Counted from the stretch's first letter, positions 25,119 to 34,522 are shown. The stretch is DNA of 64,000 bases from Actinoallomurus vinaceus (GCF_039542055.1 NZ_BAABHK010000032.1:1-64000); one strand, 5' to 3'. The notes: generated by a model from the sequence alone, not told the origin. Numbers and translations are program-made.

Positions 25119-26009
25119 GTGAGCACGCGTGAACACGTCACCGTCATCGGCCTGGGCGCCATGGGATCGACGATGGCCGAGGCCTTCCTCGCCGCGGGCC
25201 ACCCGACGACGGTGTGGAACCGTACGGCCGCCAAGGCGGACCCGCTCGTCGCCAAGGGCGCGACCCTGGCGGCATCGCCCGCCGAGGCCGTCGCGGCCGG
25301 CGAGCTGGTCGTGATCAGCCTGGTCGACTATGCCGCCATGTACGACGCCCTGGGCGCGGCGGACGGTGCGCTGGGGGGCCGAGTGCTGGTCAACCTCAGC
25401 TCCGACACGCCCGAGGAACTGCGGAGGGCAAGCCGGTGGGCGGCCGAACGCGGCGCGGAGCTCGTCACCGCGGGGATCATGGTGCCGCCGCCGGGGATCG
25501 GGAAGCCGGGCGCGTACGCCTTCTACAGCGGCCCCGACGGCGCCCTCGAACGGCACCGGCGGACGCTGGAGGTGCTGGGCGGCATCGAGTACACCGGCGG
25601 TGACCCCGGCCTGGCCATGCTCTATTACCAGTCCATGCTCCTGGTGTTCTGGACGAGCCTGACGAGCTACATCCACGCCGCCGCGCTACTGCGAACGGCG
25701 GGCGTGAAGGGGGAGGCGCTGCGCCCGTACATCGCCGCCATGTTCAACGACCTGGCCGCCGACGGCCCGATGGGCTTCCTGCGGATCGTCACCGATCAGG
25801 TGGAGGCCGGCGAGTACCCGGGCGGCGAGAACAACCTCCACATGCAGGTGGTCGGTGTCGGGCACGTGGTCCAGGCCCTCCGCGACGCGGGCGTCGACAC
25901 CACCATGCCGGCGGCCCTCAAAGAGCTGTTCGTCCGCGCGGAGGCCGCCGGTCACGGCGCCGACGGCTTCACCAGCGTCGCCGAAGTGATCAAGAAGCCG
26001 GAAGCCTGA
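25119..26009 (+). CDS. Imine-reductase-family NAD(P)-dependent oxidoreductase
   Basis: The protein has 296 residues. The Rossmann motif is 'VTVIGLGAMGSTMAEAFLAAGHPTTVWNRT' followed by 'AKADPLVAKGATLAASPAEAV' and 'GGIEYTGGDPGLAMLYYQSMLLVFWTSLTSYIHAAAL', the pattern of bacterial imine reductases within the beta-hydroxyacid dehydrogenase superfamily, with a C-terminal helical dimerisation domain. The expected catalytic Asp/Tyr region is 'LYYQSMLL', with Tyr present. The GTG at 25119 follows GAGAGGAA. It lies downstream of a minisatellite and convergent with a Gfo/Idh gene. The physiological substrate is unknown. Confidence 0.85.
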   Translation: MSTREHVTVIGLGAMGSTMAEAFLAAGHPTTVWNRTAAKADPLVAKGATLAASPAEAVAAGELVVISLVDYAAMYDALGAADGALGGRVLVNLSSDTPEELRRASRWAAERGAELVTAGIMVPPPGIGKPGAYAFYSGPDGALERHRRTLEVLGGIEYTGGDPGLAMLYYQSMLLVFWTSLTSYIHAAALLRTAGVKGEALRPYIAAMFNDLAADGPMGFLRIVTDQVEAGEYPGGENNLHMQVVGVGHVVQALRDAGVDTTMPAALKELFVRAEAAGHGADGFTSVAEVIKKPEA

Positions 26010-26102
26010 CCGAGGCCGCCGTGGATGCGGCCGCACGTCGGCCTGCCGTATGAGCGTGCCCTCCCGGGTGCGGGCGGCGTGCGCCGCCGGGGCGTCGCGA
26101 GG

Positions 26103-27116
26103 TCACGCGGAGGCCGTGCCGCTCGAGCGCTGGGCATCACCGCGTGGACCGAGGCCGGCCGCGCGGTAGATGTCGTCGATCAGCCCCATAGTGACGACCG
26201 CGTCCTCCGGCGGGGTCAGGTTGGCGGCCGGGTCGCCGGCGACGGCCGCGGCGAACGCCCGGAGCTGATGGGTGTACGTCGCGTCGCCGGCGACCTTCTC
26301 CCGCCGGGTCCGGCCGTCGACGGTGACCTTCAGCCGGTGGAAGAAGTGCGGCATGAAGGGGTTGAGGATCGTCATGGTGGCGCGCTCGCCGACCACCTTG
26401 GCGCTGATCCGCAACAGTGTCCGCGACCACAGCGAGGTGGTGATGCGCCCGGTCGCGCCCTCGGCGAACGCGAACGTCGCGGTCATCGCGCGGTCGATGC
26501 CAGGGCTCTTCAGCAGCGCCCGCGCGTCGGTCACCTCGGGAGTGCCGGGTCCGAGCAGCCGGAGGCAGTGGATCGCGTAACAGCCGGCGTCCATCGTGGC
26601 GCCACCGGCCAGATCGAGCCGATAACGGATGTCGGAGAAGCGCGGCAGCGGAAAGCACATCGCGGTCTCGACGTGCCGTACCCTCCCCAGCTCCGTCGTG
26701 ACGATCTCGCGCATCCGCTCGGCGAGGGGGTGGTAGCGGTAGTGGAACGCCTCCATCACCGTCCGCCCGGTGCGCGCGGCGGCGTCGGCGACCTGCCGGG
26801 CCTCTTCCGCGTTCGCGGTGAACGGCTTCTCGCACAGCACGTGCCGCCCCGCCTCCAGGGCGCGGACGGTCCAGGGCGCGTGCAGGCCGTTGGGGAGCGG
26901 GACGTAGATCGCGTCGAGCCGGTCGTCCGCCAGCAGTGCGTCGTAGGAGTCGTGCACCGTGCCGATCCCGTGCTTGGCCGCGAACTTCTCCGCGCGGGCG
27001 CGGTCGCGCGCGGCGATGGCCGCGATCTCCACGTCCGGCACCTGTCGCGCGGGCTTGATGAGCGCCATCGGCACGATGCGCGCCGCACCGAGCACGCCGA
27101 TCCGCAGAGGGGACAT
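26103..27116 (-). CDS. Gfo/Idh/MocA-family oxidoreductase
   Basis: The protein has 337 residues. It has an N-terminal Rossmann fold ('LRIGVLGAARIVPMALI'), the family motif 'HVLCEKPFTANAEEA' with the catalytic Lys in EKP, 'VMEAFHYRYHPL', and the C-terminal alpha/beta domain with 'GGATMDAGCYAIHCLRLL' (Gly/Cys/His of the active site). It oxidises or reduces a sugar or cyclitol with NAD(P). It is convergent with the imine-reductase-like gene. No pathway neighbours identify the substrate. Confidence 0.92.
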   Translation of the reverse strand: MSPLRIGVLGAARIVPMALIKPARQVPDVEIAAIAARDRARAEKFAAKHGIGTVHDSYDALLADDRLDAIYVPLPNGLHAPWTVRALEAGRHVLCEKPFTANAEEARQVADAAARTGRTVMEAFHYRYHPLAERMREIVTTELGRVRHVETAMCFPLPRFSDIRYRLDLAGGATMDAGCYAIHCLRLLGPGTPEVTDARALLKSPGIDRAMTATFAFAEGATGRITTSLWSRTLLRISAKVVGERATMTILNPFMPHFFHRLKVTVDGRTRREKVAGDATYTHQLRAFAAAVAGDPAANLTPPEDAVVTMGLIDDIYRAAGLGPRGDAQRSSGTASA

Positions 27117-27293
27117 CGCCGTTCCTCCCAAGGAGTCCGGATTACGGTGATCCTCCCAGTGCGGTGGGCGCGGGGCGAGATGTTCGCCGAAGCATGCGCC
27201 GAAACGACGGCTCCGCGGCCGGTATGAAAGCGCGGGTTCGCCGTCAGTGATCACTATTGCCGGACCGGGAGCGCCCCTGGGCAGGATGGCCGG

Positions 27294-27929
27294 ATGAGAC
27301 TCACCAAATTCGGACACGCCTGCACGCGGTTGGAGAAGGACGGCCACGCGCTCGTCATCGATCCGGGGGCCATGACCCCCGAGCCGGAGGCTCTCGCCGA
27401 CGCGGACGCCGTCCTGATCACGCATGAGCACTTCGACCACTTCGAGCCGGAGCGGCTGCGGGCGGCGGCCGGGCGGAATCCGGAGCTGACCGTGCACACC
27501 TGCCCCGGGGTCGCCCGGCACCTGACCGACCTCGGCGACCGGGTACAGGTGGTCGGGAACGGTGACACGATCCAGGTCGCCGGCTTCGAGGTCGCCGTCG
27601 TCGGCGACAAGCACCACTTCAGCCATCCGGACGTACCTCCGGTGGACAACGTCGGATTCCTGGTGGATGGCGAGGTGTTCCATCCGGGTGACGCGCTGAC
27701 CGTCGTCGACGTCCCGACCTTGCTGGTCCCTGGTCAGGCACCGTGGATGACGGTGCCCGACCTCATCGGCTACCTCCGGGAGATCGCCCCTCGCCGTGCG
27801 TTCGCGATCCACGACGGGCTGATCAACGACTGGGGCATCCAGGTCCTGGAGAGTGTGCTCGAGAGCGAGGCCCGGCGCGGCGGCAACGAGATACGGCGGC
27901 TGAAGCCGGGCCAGAGCGTCGAGCTCTGA
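27294..27929 (+). CDS. Metallo-beta-lactamase-fold hydrolase (UlaG-like)
   Basis: The protein has 211 residues. The metal-binding motif is 'ITHEHFDHFEPERL' (HxHxDH), with further ligands in 'VGDKHHFSH', 'FHPGDAL' and 'AIHDGL'. It resembles UlaG/L-ascorbate-6-phosphate lactonase-type proteins. A CAGGAT -10 box ends six bases before the ATG, so the mRNA is probably leaderless, and AGTGATCACT at 27247-27256 is a perfect palindrome further upstream. The substrate is unknown. Confidence 0.88.
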   Translation: MRLTKFGHACTRLEKDGHALVIDPGAMTPEPEALADADAVLITHEHFDHFEPERLRAAAGRNPELTVHTCPGVARHLTDLGDRVQVVGNGDTIQVAGFEVAVVGDKHHFSHPDVPPVDNVGFLVDGEVFHPGDALTVVDVPTLLVPGQAPWMTVPDLIGYLREIAPRRAFAIHDGLINDWGIQVLESVLESEARRGGNEIRRLKPGQSVEL

Positions 27930-27997
27930 GACGGGAGCGTCTGAGCGCGCCTCCCGGCGTCTCCGTCCAGGAGCATCCAGACCGAGATCCACATCCT

Positions 27998-28165
27998 GTG
28001 GATAACCCGCCGGCGCGCGACCCTCCCCGGTCGGCGACACGGCGGGGGAAGGGCTCGCCGCCGGCCACTCGCCGGGGCGGATGCGCGCATGTCCGGCCGT
28101 ACGGAGCCGGTACGCAGCCGACCTTGCGTCCGGACGCCGACCGGCCGTCCACAGGCTGTGGAAAA
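27998..28165. promoter_or_regulatory. DnaA-box-like motifs between convergent genes
   Basis: TGTGGATAA (27998-28006) is an exact DnaA-box complement. TCCACAGG at 28148-28155 and TGTGGAAAA at 28157-28165 lie close together. Both flanking genes converge here, so a promoter role is unlikely. Confidence 0.35.
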
Positions 28166-28177
28166 CAGCGAAGCGGT

Positions 28178-28627
28178 TCAGGCGTCCGGGAGCCCCACGG
28201 GAGCGCCCTCCCGGTCCTCCTCGGTGACCAGGAGAAGGACCGCCATCGGGGTCGACGTCCGCCGCCAGTGCTCGACCGCGGTGGTGAAGATGTCCAGCAG
28301 GGTCTGGTGGGCCGCGGGGTCGGCGTCGGCCGGCTCGCGCCATCGGTCATAGATGACCAGGTAGCCAGTGTTCGCCGGAGCCCACGAGAGATCGGTGAGG
28401 CTGTCCTGCAGGGCGTCCCAGTTGTGGCCGAAGTACGAGGGCAGGATGAACTCCTCGGCGCATCGCTCCAGCAGCGTCCGCTTGTCGTGGACACCATGGC
28501 CGTCGAGCCAGAAGATCCGCCATCCGGCGCGTTCGGCCTCGGTGGCGCCCCGGGAGGCCTCCTTCCGGTCGACGGGCCAGGTGTACACGCCCGGCTCCCG
28601 GTGTCCGGCCAGCAACTCCGCGATCAT
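28178..28627 (-). CDS. Barstar-family protein
   Basis: The protein has 149 residues, longer than barstar itself (about 90). The core barstar signature is present: 'WRIFWLDGHGVHDKRTLLERCAEEFILPSYFGHNWDALQDSLTDLSW', followed by a beta-strand-rich end. Barstars inhibit barnase-type secreted ribonucleases by blocking the active site with an acidic helix. No barnase (ribonuclease N1) gene lies nearby, so this is an orphan; it could neutralise a toxin encoded elsewhere or one delivered by competitors. Confidence 0.85.
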   Translation of the reverse strand: MIAELLAGHREPGVYTWPVDRKEASRGATEAERAGWRIFWLDGHGVHDKRTLLERCAEEFILPSYFGHNWDALQDSLTDLSWAPANTGYLVIYDRWREPADADPAAHQTLLDIFTTAVEHWRRTSTPMAVLLLVTEEDREGAPVGLPDA

Positions 28628-28684
28628 GAGTCATCCGTTCGAGGGGGTTCTACCTTCGATGATCCCCCGTACCCTCGTCCGGTG

Positions 28685-29863
28685 TCATCCCGCCCACCCT
28701 CCTGAGGTGAACGCCACCACCTCGGCGGTCATCAGCGGCACGAAGACGGCGATCAACAGGAGGTACACCGGGCGCCGACATCGGCCCGCCGCCAGCCACA
28801 ACGGCCACCACAGCAGCGTCGCCCGGCCGATCGACAGGTAGTACGCCGAGGTCAGCAGCGAGGCGAGCTGCAACCCGACGTACGCGCCCTCCGCCCACCG
28901 GCGCCGGACCAGCAGCCACCCGGTCAGCGCGACGCCCACGACGGCCGCGATCAGCTCCACCCGGAACGCCGTCGTGAACTGATCGTGCGTGCCGAAGGCC
29001 GCCTGCCAGGTGGTGTGGAAGGAGGTCCACGGCCACACCGTCGAGCGTCCCCAGCCGGCCTGCTGCGCGTGCTGCCACGCCGACCAGTCGCCGGTACGTC
29101 TCCACAGGTACAGCGTGTAGCCCAGCACCGGGACGAAGGGCACGGCGAGCCACGGCGCCGACCGCCACCGCCGGTCGGCGGTGACGAACTCCACGATCAG
29201 CGCGACGGCGAGGAAGAGCCCGGTCACCCGTACGCAGGTCGCACCCGCGGCGCAAAGTGTTGCGGCCGCCCACCGCCGCCGTCGGGCCAGCAGCCACGCC
29301 GGCAGCGCGAACGCCAGGAAGAGACTCTCGGAGTAGCCGGCGAACAGGAACACGGCGTACGGGCTGACTAGCAGCGCCAGCACCGCCAACGGCCCCACCG
29401 GAGCCCGGGTCCTTAGTCTCCCGTGGCTGCCCGCATGGGCGCCGCGCGCCGGGCGCCCGCTCTCCACGAACTCGTCGCCGAGCCGGGCCAGCGCGACCAT
29501 CGCCACCGCGCCGGCCACGAAGCTGACCAGCAGGGCCGCCAGCCGCCAGTCCGGAACGACCAGGTGGACCGCCCGCAGCACGAGCGGAAGACCGGGGAAG
29601 AACGCCGGCAGCCCGGCGTCCGGCGGATGCCCGGGGTCGCCGCCGTAGCCGTACCGGGCGATCTCGACGAAGTGGTCGACGTCCCACTGGGTCCAGCGAT
29701 CGAGGAAGGAGTCGTGCAGGTCACCGTACGACCACAGCGCCGAGGCGAGGAGTGAGATCCCCAGCACGGCGATCCGCGTCCCGACCCAGGCCCGCAGGGC
29801 GAGACGGTCGCCGCGAAGGAGCCGCTCCGCGCCGAGTCCGCGCGGGCGTTCCGCCTGATCCAT
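28685..29863 (-). CDS. PIG-V-like membrane mannosyltransferase
   Basis: The protein has 392 residues and about nine membrane helices. The first extracytoplasmic loop has 'SFLDRWTQWDVDHFVEIARYGYGGDPGHPPDAGLPAFFPGLPLVLR', matching the GPI-mannosyltransferase-2 (PIG-V) pattern with its catalytic Asp in 'WDVDHF' and a following 'FFPGLPL'. It probably transfers mannose from polyprenyl-phosphomannose to a cell-envelope acceptor. It begins 4 bases after the GT87 gene and is therefore in one operon with it and the PBP gene. Confidence 0.88.
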   Translation of the reverse strand: MDQAERPRGLGAERLLRGDRLALRAWVGTRIAVLGISLLASALWSYGDLHDSFLDRWTQWDVDHFVEIARYGYGGDPGHPPDAGLPAFFPGLPLVLRAVHLVVPDWRLAALLVSFVAGAVAMVALARLGDEFVESGRPARGAHAGSHGRLRTRAPVGPLAVLALLVSPYAVFLFAGYSESLFLAFALPAWLLARRRRWAAATLCAAGATCVRVTGLFLAVALIVEFVTADRRWRSAPWLAVPFVPVLGYTLYLWRRTGDWSAWQHAQQAGWGRSTVWPWTSFHTTWQAAFGTHDQFTTAFRVELIAAVVGVALTGWLLVRRRWAEGAYVGLQLASLLTSAYYLSIGRATLLWWPLWLAAGRCRRPVYLLLIAVFVPLMTAEVVAFTSGGWAG

Positions 29864-29866
29864 CGG

Positions 29867-31312
29867 TCAGGCGAGCCGCATCGCCGTGCGACGCCGCAGC
29901 GCGAAGCGGTCCTCGGCGCCGTCGAGGACGCCACCGGCCGGGTCGTCCGCGCCGTCGGAACGGACGATGTCGAACCGGGGCACGAGGATGTCGACCACGA
30001 CGAGGGCGGCCAGCAGCAGGACCGTCAGGAAACGGGCCAGCAGCGCGATGTAGTAGACGCCGTCACCGATGCCCGCCGCCGGGGCATGCCCGGAGAAGAT
30101 CGCGGACAGGGTGGCGGACAGCCCGACGCCGGGATGCTCCTTCGCTCCGGCCAGGAGGTACCACCAGATGCCGAAGAAGTAGATGACCTCCCCTGCCTGC
30201 CAGAGCAGGAAGGCGGGGAGTTTCGGCCGGGCCAGCACGACCAGCGGCAGCAGCCACAGGACGTACTGCGGCGACCAGACCTTGTTGGTGAGCAGGAACG
30301 CCGCGAGCACCAGGAACAGCACCTGCGGCAGCCGCGGACGGCGCGGGGCGAGCAGCACGAGCAGCGCGATGGCCAGGGCGAGGACGACGAACCCGACCTC
30401 GCCCATCAGGTTGAGGGTCGGCACGTCGTCGACGGACCGCAGGCCGTCGTGGCCGACGAAGAACAGGCCCTTGCGCTCGAGGAAGAAGAAGATCGAGCCC
30501 CAGTCGACCGGGCGTTTCTGGTTGAACGTGTAGAACCGACTCCAACTGCCCCAGGCCGCCAGCATGATCGGCACGTTGACGACCAGCCACGCGACGACCG
30601 TGCCGGCGAGCAGCCGGCCGAACTCCCGCCACTTCCCCGCGCGCAGGCACAGCAGGAAGATCGGGCCGATGAGGATCAAGGGATAGAACTTCGCCGCGAC
30701 GGCGAGGCCGAGCAGGCCGCCCGCGAGTCCCGGGCGGCGCCGTGCCCAGGCCGCCAGCGCGAGCGCGGAGAGCGCGACGGCGAGCAGGTCCCAGTTGATG
30801 TACGCCGTGAGCAGCAGCGCGGGCGACGCCGCGACCATCAGCCCGGCGCGACGCCCCTGCCGCCCGGCCACCAGCGCCGTCGCCAGCACGGTGACGACCG
30901 CGCAGAGGACGAGCACCACGGCGGTCAGGTTGAAGAACCACATGCCGCGCGAGATGACGGCATCGCCGCCCAGCCAGCGCGCCGGCGTCGCCGCGGCCTG
31001 CATGAGGCCACCCGTGAGCACCGGGTACTCAACCGGCTCGGGGATCTTGTCCAAGTACGGGATCTTGCCGTCGGCCAGACCCCGCCCGAAGTACAGCGGG
31101 TAGATGTCGGTGTAGCAGGCGTTGCGCACGGTCGGGATGAAGTCGAAGCCCGCCTGCTTGCACGGCAGCTTCTGTAGATAGCCCAGGACCGACACGACGG
31201 CGGTCGTGGACACGAGCAGGGGCAGCACCTGCCGGAATCCCGTACGGACACCGGCGGGGCCGGGAGAGCTCGCTGCTCCCCCGGCCCCATCGATCAGCTT
31301 TGACTCCGGCAT
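29867..31312 (-). CDS. GT87-family membrane glycosyltransferase
   Basis: The protein has 481 residues and about twelve membrane helices. Features include 'DIYPLYFGRGLADGKIPYLDKIPEPVEYPVLTGGLMQAAATPARWLGG' in the first loop and 'YINWDLLAVALSALALAAWARRRP' and 'AVAAKFYPLILIGPI' later, the pattern of DUF2029/GT87 polyprenyl-phosphomannose-dependent transferases. The homologue Rv0051 is next to ponA1 in M. tuberculosis (from memory). It is downstream of the PBP gene by 9 bases. Confidence 0.9.
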   Translation of the reverse strand: MPESKLIDGAGGAASSPGPAGVRTGFRQVLPLLVSTTAVVSVLGYLQKLPCKQAGFDFIPTVRNACYTDIYPLYFGRGLADGKIPYLDKIPEPVEYPVLTGGLMQAAATPARWLGGDAVISRGMWFFNLTAVVLVLCAVVTVLATALVAGRQGRRAGLMVAASPALLLTAYINWDLLAVALSALALAAWARRRPGLAGGLLGLAVAAKFYPLILIGPIFLLCLRAGKWREFGRLLAGTVVAWLVVNVPIMLAAWGSWSRFYTFNQKRPVDWGSIFFFLERKGLFFVGHDGLRSVDDVPTLNLMGEVGFVVLALAIALLVLLAPRRPRLPQVLFLVLAAFLLTNKVWSPQYVLWLLPLVVLARPKLPAFLLWQAGEVIYFFGIWWYLLAGAKEHPGVGLSATLSAIFSGHAPAAGIGDGVYYIALLARFLTVLLLAALVVVDILVPRFDIVRSDGADDPAGGVLDGAEDRFALRRRTAMRLA

Positions 31313-31321
31313 GACTGCAGG

Positions 31322-33880
31322 TTATTCCCTGAAGGGCCGCGCCGCCCGTCCTTGGCCGTTGGGCGGGCCACCGGGATCCGTCGGGGTCGACGGGCAGCCC
31401 ATGATGTTCCTGCAGGTATTAGTGGGGTCGGGCGTCGGGCTCTGGTTTCCGCACCTCGGGTCCATCGGGTGATGCTTGCAGTACTTCGGGTTGGGCGGGC
31501 CGGTCGGATCCGTCGGCTGGCTCGGCTGGCAGTGGTCGATATCCGGGATCTGATTCTTCTTACACGTCGGCGTCGTCGACGGCGTCGGCGTCGTCGCGGT
31601 CGGGCTCGGCGTGGCGTACAGCTGTTTGTCGCCGTGGTAGGCCGGCGGCGGGAACGATCCGGTCGTCATGCCGTCCAGCGCCTGGGTCATGTAGTCATGC
31701 CAGATGAGCGCGGGCAGGTCACCACCGTTGATGTGTCCGTAGCCGCCGACATTCTGCAGCTTCTTGAAGTAGCCGCCGTGCTTGTGCTTGCCCTTGGGGA
31801 CCTTATCGACATACCGCCACATACCGACCGTGGTCACGTACTGCTTCGGCTTGGAACCCGTGGTCGGCGGCGTGAAACCGGAGAACCAGGCAGAATAGTT
31901 ATCGTTGGTCGTGCCGGTCTTTCCGGCCACCTCACGACCCGTGAGCTGGGCGTTCTTGCCGGTCCCCTTCTGGACCACCGCCTGCATGGCGTACTGGACG
32001 TCGTGGATGATGTCCGAGTCGATCACCTGCTTGCCGCTCGTCGGCGGTTCCACGATCGTCTTGTGCTGGGAGTCCTCGACTCTGCGGATGCTGTGCGGGA
32101 CGATGAACTTCCCGTCGTTGGCAAGCGTGGTGTATCCCGTGGCCAGGTCCAACGGGCGCATGTCCGACTGGCCCAGGAAGAATCCACCCTCACCTGGGTG
32201 CCCGCGCAGCAGCGCCGGCCTGGGGAGGCCGGCGTCCTCGGCGACCTTGAGGACGTTCTGCCATTTCGCCTTGAAACCGAGTGGCACGTACACCGTGTTG
32301 TAGGACTCGGCCGTCGCATCGACCAGGCTGACGACCTTGTCGGTGTCGCCCTCGTCGTTGGAGAACCGCGCGGTAAACCCTGGGGCCTTGACCGGTGAGG
32401 TGTCGCCGCTGGTGTTGACCCAGACGGGCCCTTTCGCGCTCATCATGCTTTTGATGCCGATGCCTTCTTTGACCGCGGCGGTGAGGACGAACGGCTTGAT
32501 CGAGGAGCCGATCTGCGCGGTCGAGAAGTAGGCGTCGTCCACGGATCGCTTGGTGAAATCCTTGCCCCCGTATGCGGCCTTGACCTCGCCGGTCTTCGCG
32601 TCGATCGTGACCACACCGACGCGGGTGTCACTGGGCATTGAGCGCAGCCTCTGCTTCACCACGGCCGCAGCCTTCTGCTGTAGATCGGGGTCCCAGCTCG
32701 TGTAGACCTTCAGCCCACCGGTCATGATCTTGGTCTGGTCGATCCCCTTCATGGAGAGCAGTGCCTGCCGTACCCGCTCGAGGACGTAGCCGTTCTGGCC
32801 TTGCCAGCCACTGCCCTTGGCCTTGTGGACCGGCGGCAGGTGGTTCTGGTACCTGGCGACGTCCGCATCGGAGATCTTGCCGATCGTGCGCATGCCCTGG
32901 AGCACCCAGTTGTAGCGCGCCATGGTGGCCTGCAGCTGCGGCCCCTTGCTGAGGGGCGTGTAGTGCCCGGGCCACTTGATGTTCGCCCCGAGGAGCGCCG
33001 CCTGCGGGATCGTGAGCTTCTCCGCGGTGGTGCCGAACCAGATTCGGGCCGCGCTCTCCACGCTGTAGGCGCCCTCGTTCCCCTCCACCGGCGCGCCGAA
33101 GAAGATGGTGTTCAAGTAGTTCAGCAGGATCTGGTCCTTGCTGTTCTGCTTGTTGACCTTCACCGCGATGAAGATCTCTTTGAACTTCCTGGTGAACGTG
33201 CGGTTTTGGGTCAGGTACGCGTTCTTGACGTACTGCTGAGTGATCGTCGAGCCGCCCTGGGTGTCGCCGCCCGTGAGGTTGTTGTAGACCGCGCGGCCGA
33301 TGCCCGTCGGCGAGATCGCCGCCTCGTGGTAGAAGTTACGGTCCTCGGCCGCGAGCGCCGCCGCCTGCATGGGTTGACTGACCTTGGTGAGGCTGGGCAG
33401 CATCTGCCGCGTGGCGCCGAGCCGCCCCATGACCGTGGGGTTCTTTGTCTTATCGCCCCAGTAGATCGTGGTGCCCTGCGCCTGGACATCCGCGTTGATC
33501 TTCGGCACCGTGACCATCGAGTACGCGACGCCCACCCCGCAGATCGTCGCGAGGGTGCCGATGCCGAAGACAGCGAGCCACAGCTTCCACGACAGGAGGC
33601 GGCGCCAGCCGGTCTTCTTACCCTTCCTGCCGGAGCCGCGGCGGGTGCCGTCACCGCCGCTGCCTCCGGGTCGCCGGCGACCCGGGCCGCCACCGCCGCC
33701 GGATCCTCCGGGCCCGCCCGGGCCACCGGGTCCGCCCGGTCGGCTTGGACCGCCGGGGCGTGTACCCGAAGGGAGCGCGGGAAGGTTAGAACCCTCAACC
33801 TGCGGCTGCGGCCGGGTCGGGGCAGGTCCGGCAGACCCCGATCGACCGTACTCTGGCCCGTAATCGCTGCTGTAACTCAC
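31322..33880 (-). CDS. ponA: Class A penicillin-binding protein with a Cys-rich tail
   Basis: The protein has 852 residues from the GTG at 33880 ('VSYSSDYGPEYG'). There is a Gly/Pro-rich cytoplasmic region (1-97), one membrane helix (about 98-120), a GT51 transglycosylase domain with catalytic Glu near 179 (AAEDRNFYHE) and 'GGSTITQQYVKN', and a transpeptidase domain with Ser near 459 (GSSIKP), SYN near 526 and KTGT near 654. It polymerises and cross-links peptidoglycan. After about residue 780 a Pro/Thr-rich tail carries seven or so cysteines, for example CKKNQIPDIDHC and YCKHHPMDPRC, which is unusual. It heads an operon with GT87 and PIG-V. Confidence 0.95.
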   Translation of the reverse strand: MSYSSDYGPEYGRSGSAGPAPTRPQPQVEGSNLPALPSGTRPGGPSRPGGPGGPGGPGGSGGGGGPGRRRPGGSGGDGTRRGSGRKGKKTGWRRLLSWKLWLAVFGIGTLATICGVGVAYSMVTVPKINADVQAQGTTIYWGDKTKNPTVMGRLGATRQMLPSLTKVSQPMQAAALAAEDRNFYHEAAISPTGIGRAVYNNLTGGDTQGGSTITQQYVKNAYLTQNRTFTRKFKEIFIAVKVNKQNSKDQILLNYLNTIFFGAPVEGNEGAYSVESAARIWFGTTAEKLTIPQAALLGANIKWPGHYTPLSKGPQLQATMARYNWVLQGMRTIGKISDADVARYQNHLPPVHKAKGSGWQGQNGYVLERVRQALLSMKGIDQTKIMTGGLKVYTSWDPDLQQKAAAVVKQRLRSMPSDTRVGVVTIDAKTGEVKAAYGGKDFTKRSVDDAYFSTAQIGSSIKPFVLTAAVKEGIGIKSMMSAKGPVWVNTSGDTSPVKAPGFTARFSNDEGDTDKVVSLVDATAESYNTVYVPLGFKAKWQNVLKVAEDAGLPRPALLRGHPGEGGFFLGQSDMRPLDLATGYTTLANDGKFIVPHSIRRVEDSQHKTIVEPPTSGKQVIDSDIIHDVQYAMQAVVQKGTGKNAQLTGREVAGKTGTTNDNYSAWFSGFTPPTTGSKPKQYVTTVGMWRYVDKVPKGKHKHGGYFKKLQNVGGYGHINGGDLPALIWHDYMTQALDGMTTGSFPPPAYHGDKQLYATPSPTATTPTPSTTPTCKKNQIPDIDHCQPSQPTDPTGPPNPKYCKHHPMDPRCGNQSPTPDPTNTCRNIMGCPSTPTDPGGPPNGQGRAARPFRE

Positions 33881-33982
33881 GCGACCTCGTTCACTGGGGT
33901 ACGGCTTTTTCAATCCGTCCGACAGTACTGTGTAGGCAAGTGAGCGGGGACCGCCTGCCGGGCACGCGACGCAGTCGCGTGG

Positions 33983-34381
33983 CTACTCTCGGACGCTCTG
34001 TCCCTGGTCGGGAGCTGTGTCTCCGTGTCCAAGGACGTAGGACAGCGTCAGGTAGTTCCAGGCACAACCTTGACATACCTCAACCACATAGACCCGAAAT
34101 TCACCGAATTCCCGGGCCATCTCCTGGAGCTCGCCCGTCGCCTTGACGCGCCCCGCGTACCGCCCCAGCTCGTCGCCGTACACGTACGTGACATGGGTGA
34201 GCCGCTCCTTCCGGCAGACAGGACAGGCCTGGTCAGTGGGCTCGCCATGATACTTCGCCGCACGCAGGAGGTACGGGTGGGCGTCGCAGGCGTCCGCGAC
34301 GGTCAAGCCGCCGGATGACAGCTCGGTCAGCGTGGCCCGCCGGGCGAGCCCGTAGTCGACGACCAGTCGCTGGGACCACAT
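33983..34381 (-). CDS. DUF5318 zinc-ribbon protein
   Basis: The protein has 132 residues. It starts 'MWSQRLVVDYGLARRATLTEL' and carries two CxxC pairs, 'ACPVCRKERLTHVTYVYGDELG' and 'VEVCQGCAWNYL', which form a zinc ribbon. It matches the DUF5318 family, whose genes lie upstream of the PBP gene in other actinobacteria (Rv0049, from memory). The function is unknown; a link to cell-wall synthesis is inferred from position only. Confidence 0.88.
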   Translation of the reverse strand: MWSQRLVVDYGLARRATLTELSSGGLTVADACDAHPYLLRAAKYHGEPTDQACPVCRKERLTHVTYVYGDELGRYAGRVKATGELQEMAREFGEFRVYVVEVCQGCAWNYLTLSYVLGHGDTAPDQGQSVRE

Positions 34382-34522
34382 GTCAGCAGACTACGACGGC
34401 CCGCAATCCCCGATCCGTGACATTCCAGGCACCGTACGTGCGTCTTTCCTGAACACCGCCTCCTTTCGGCCCTTCGGGGGACCCCGCGCTTGCCAGGCGG
34501 CGGGAGCCGTCGTATCGTCCTG

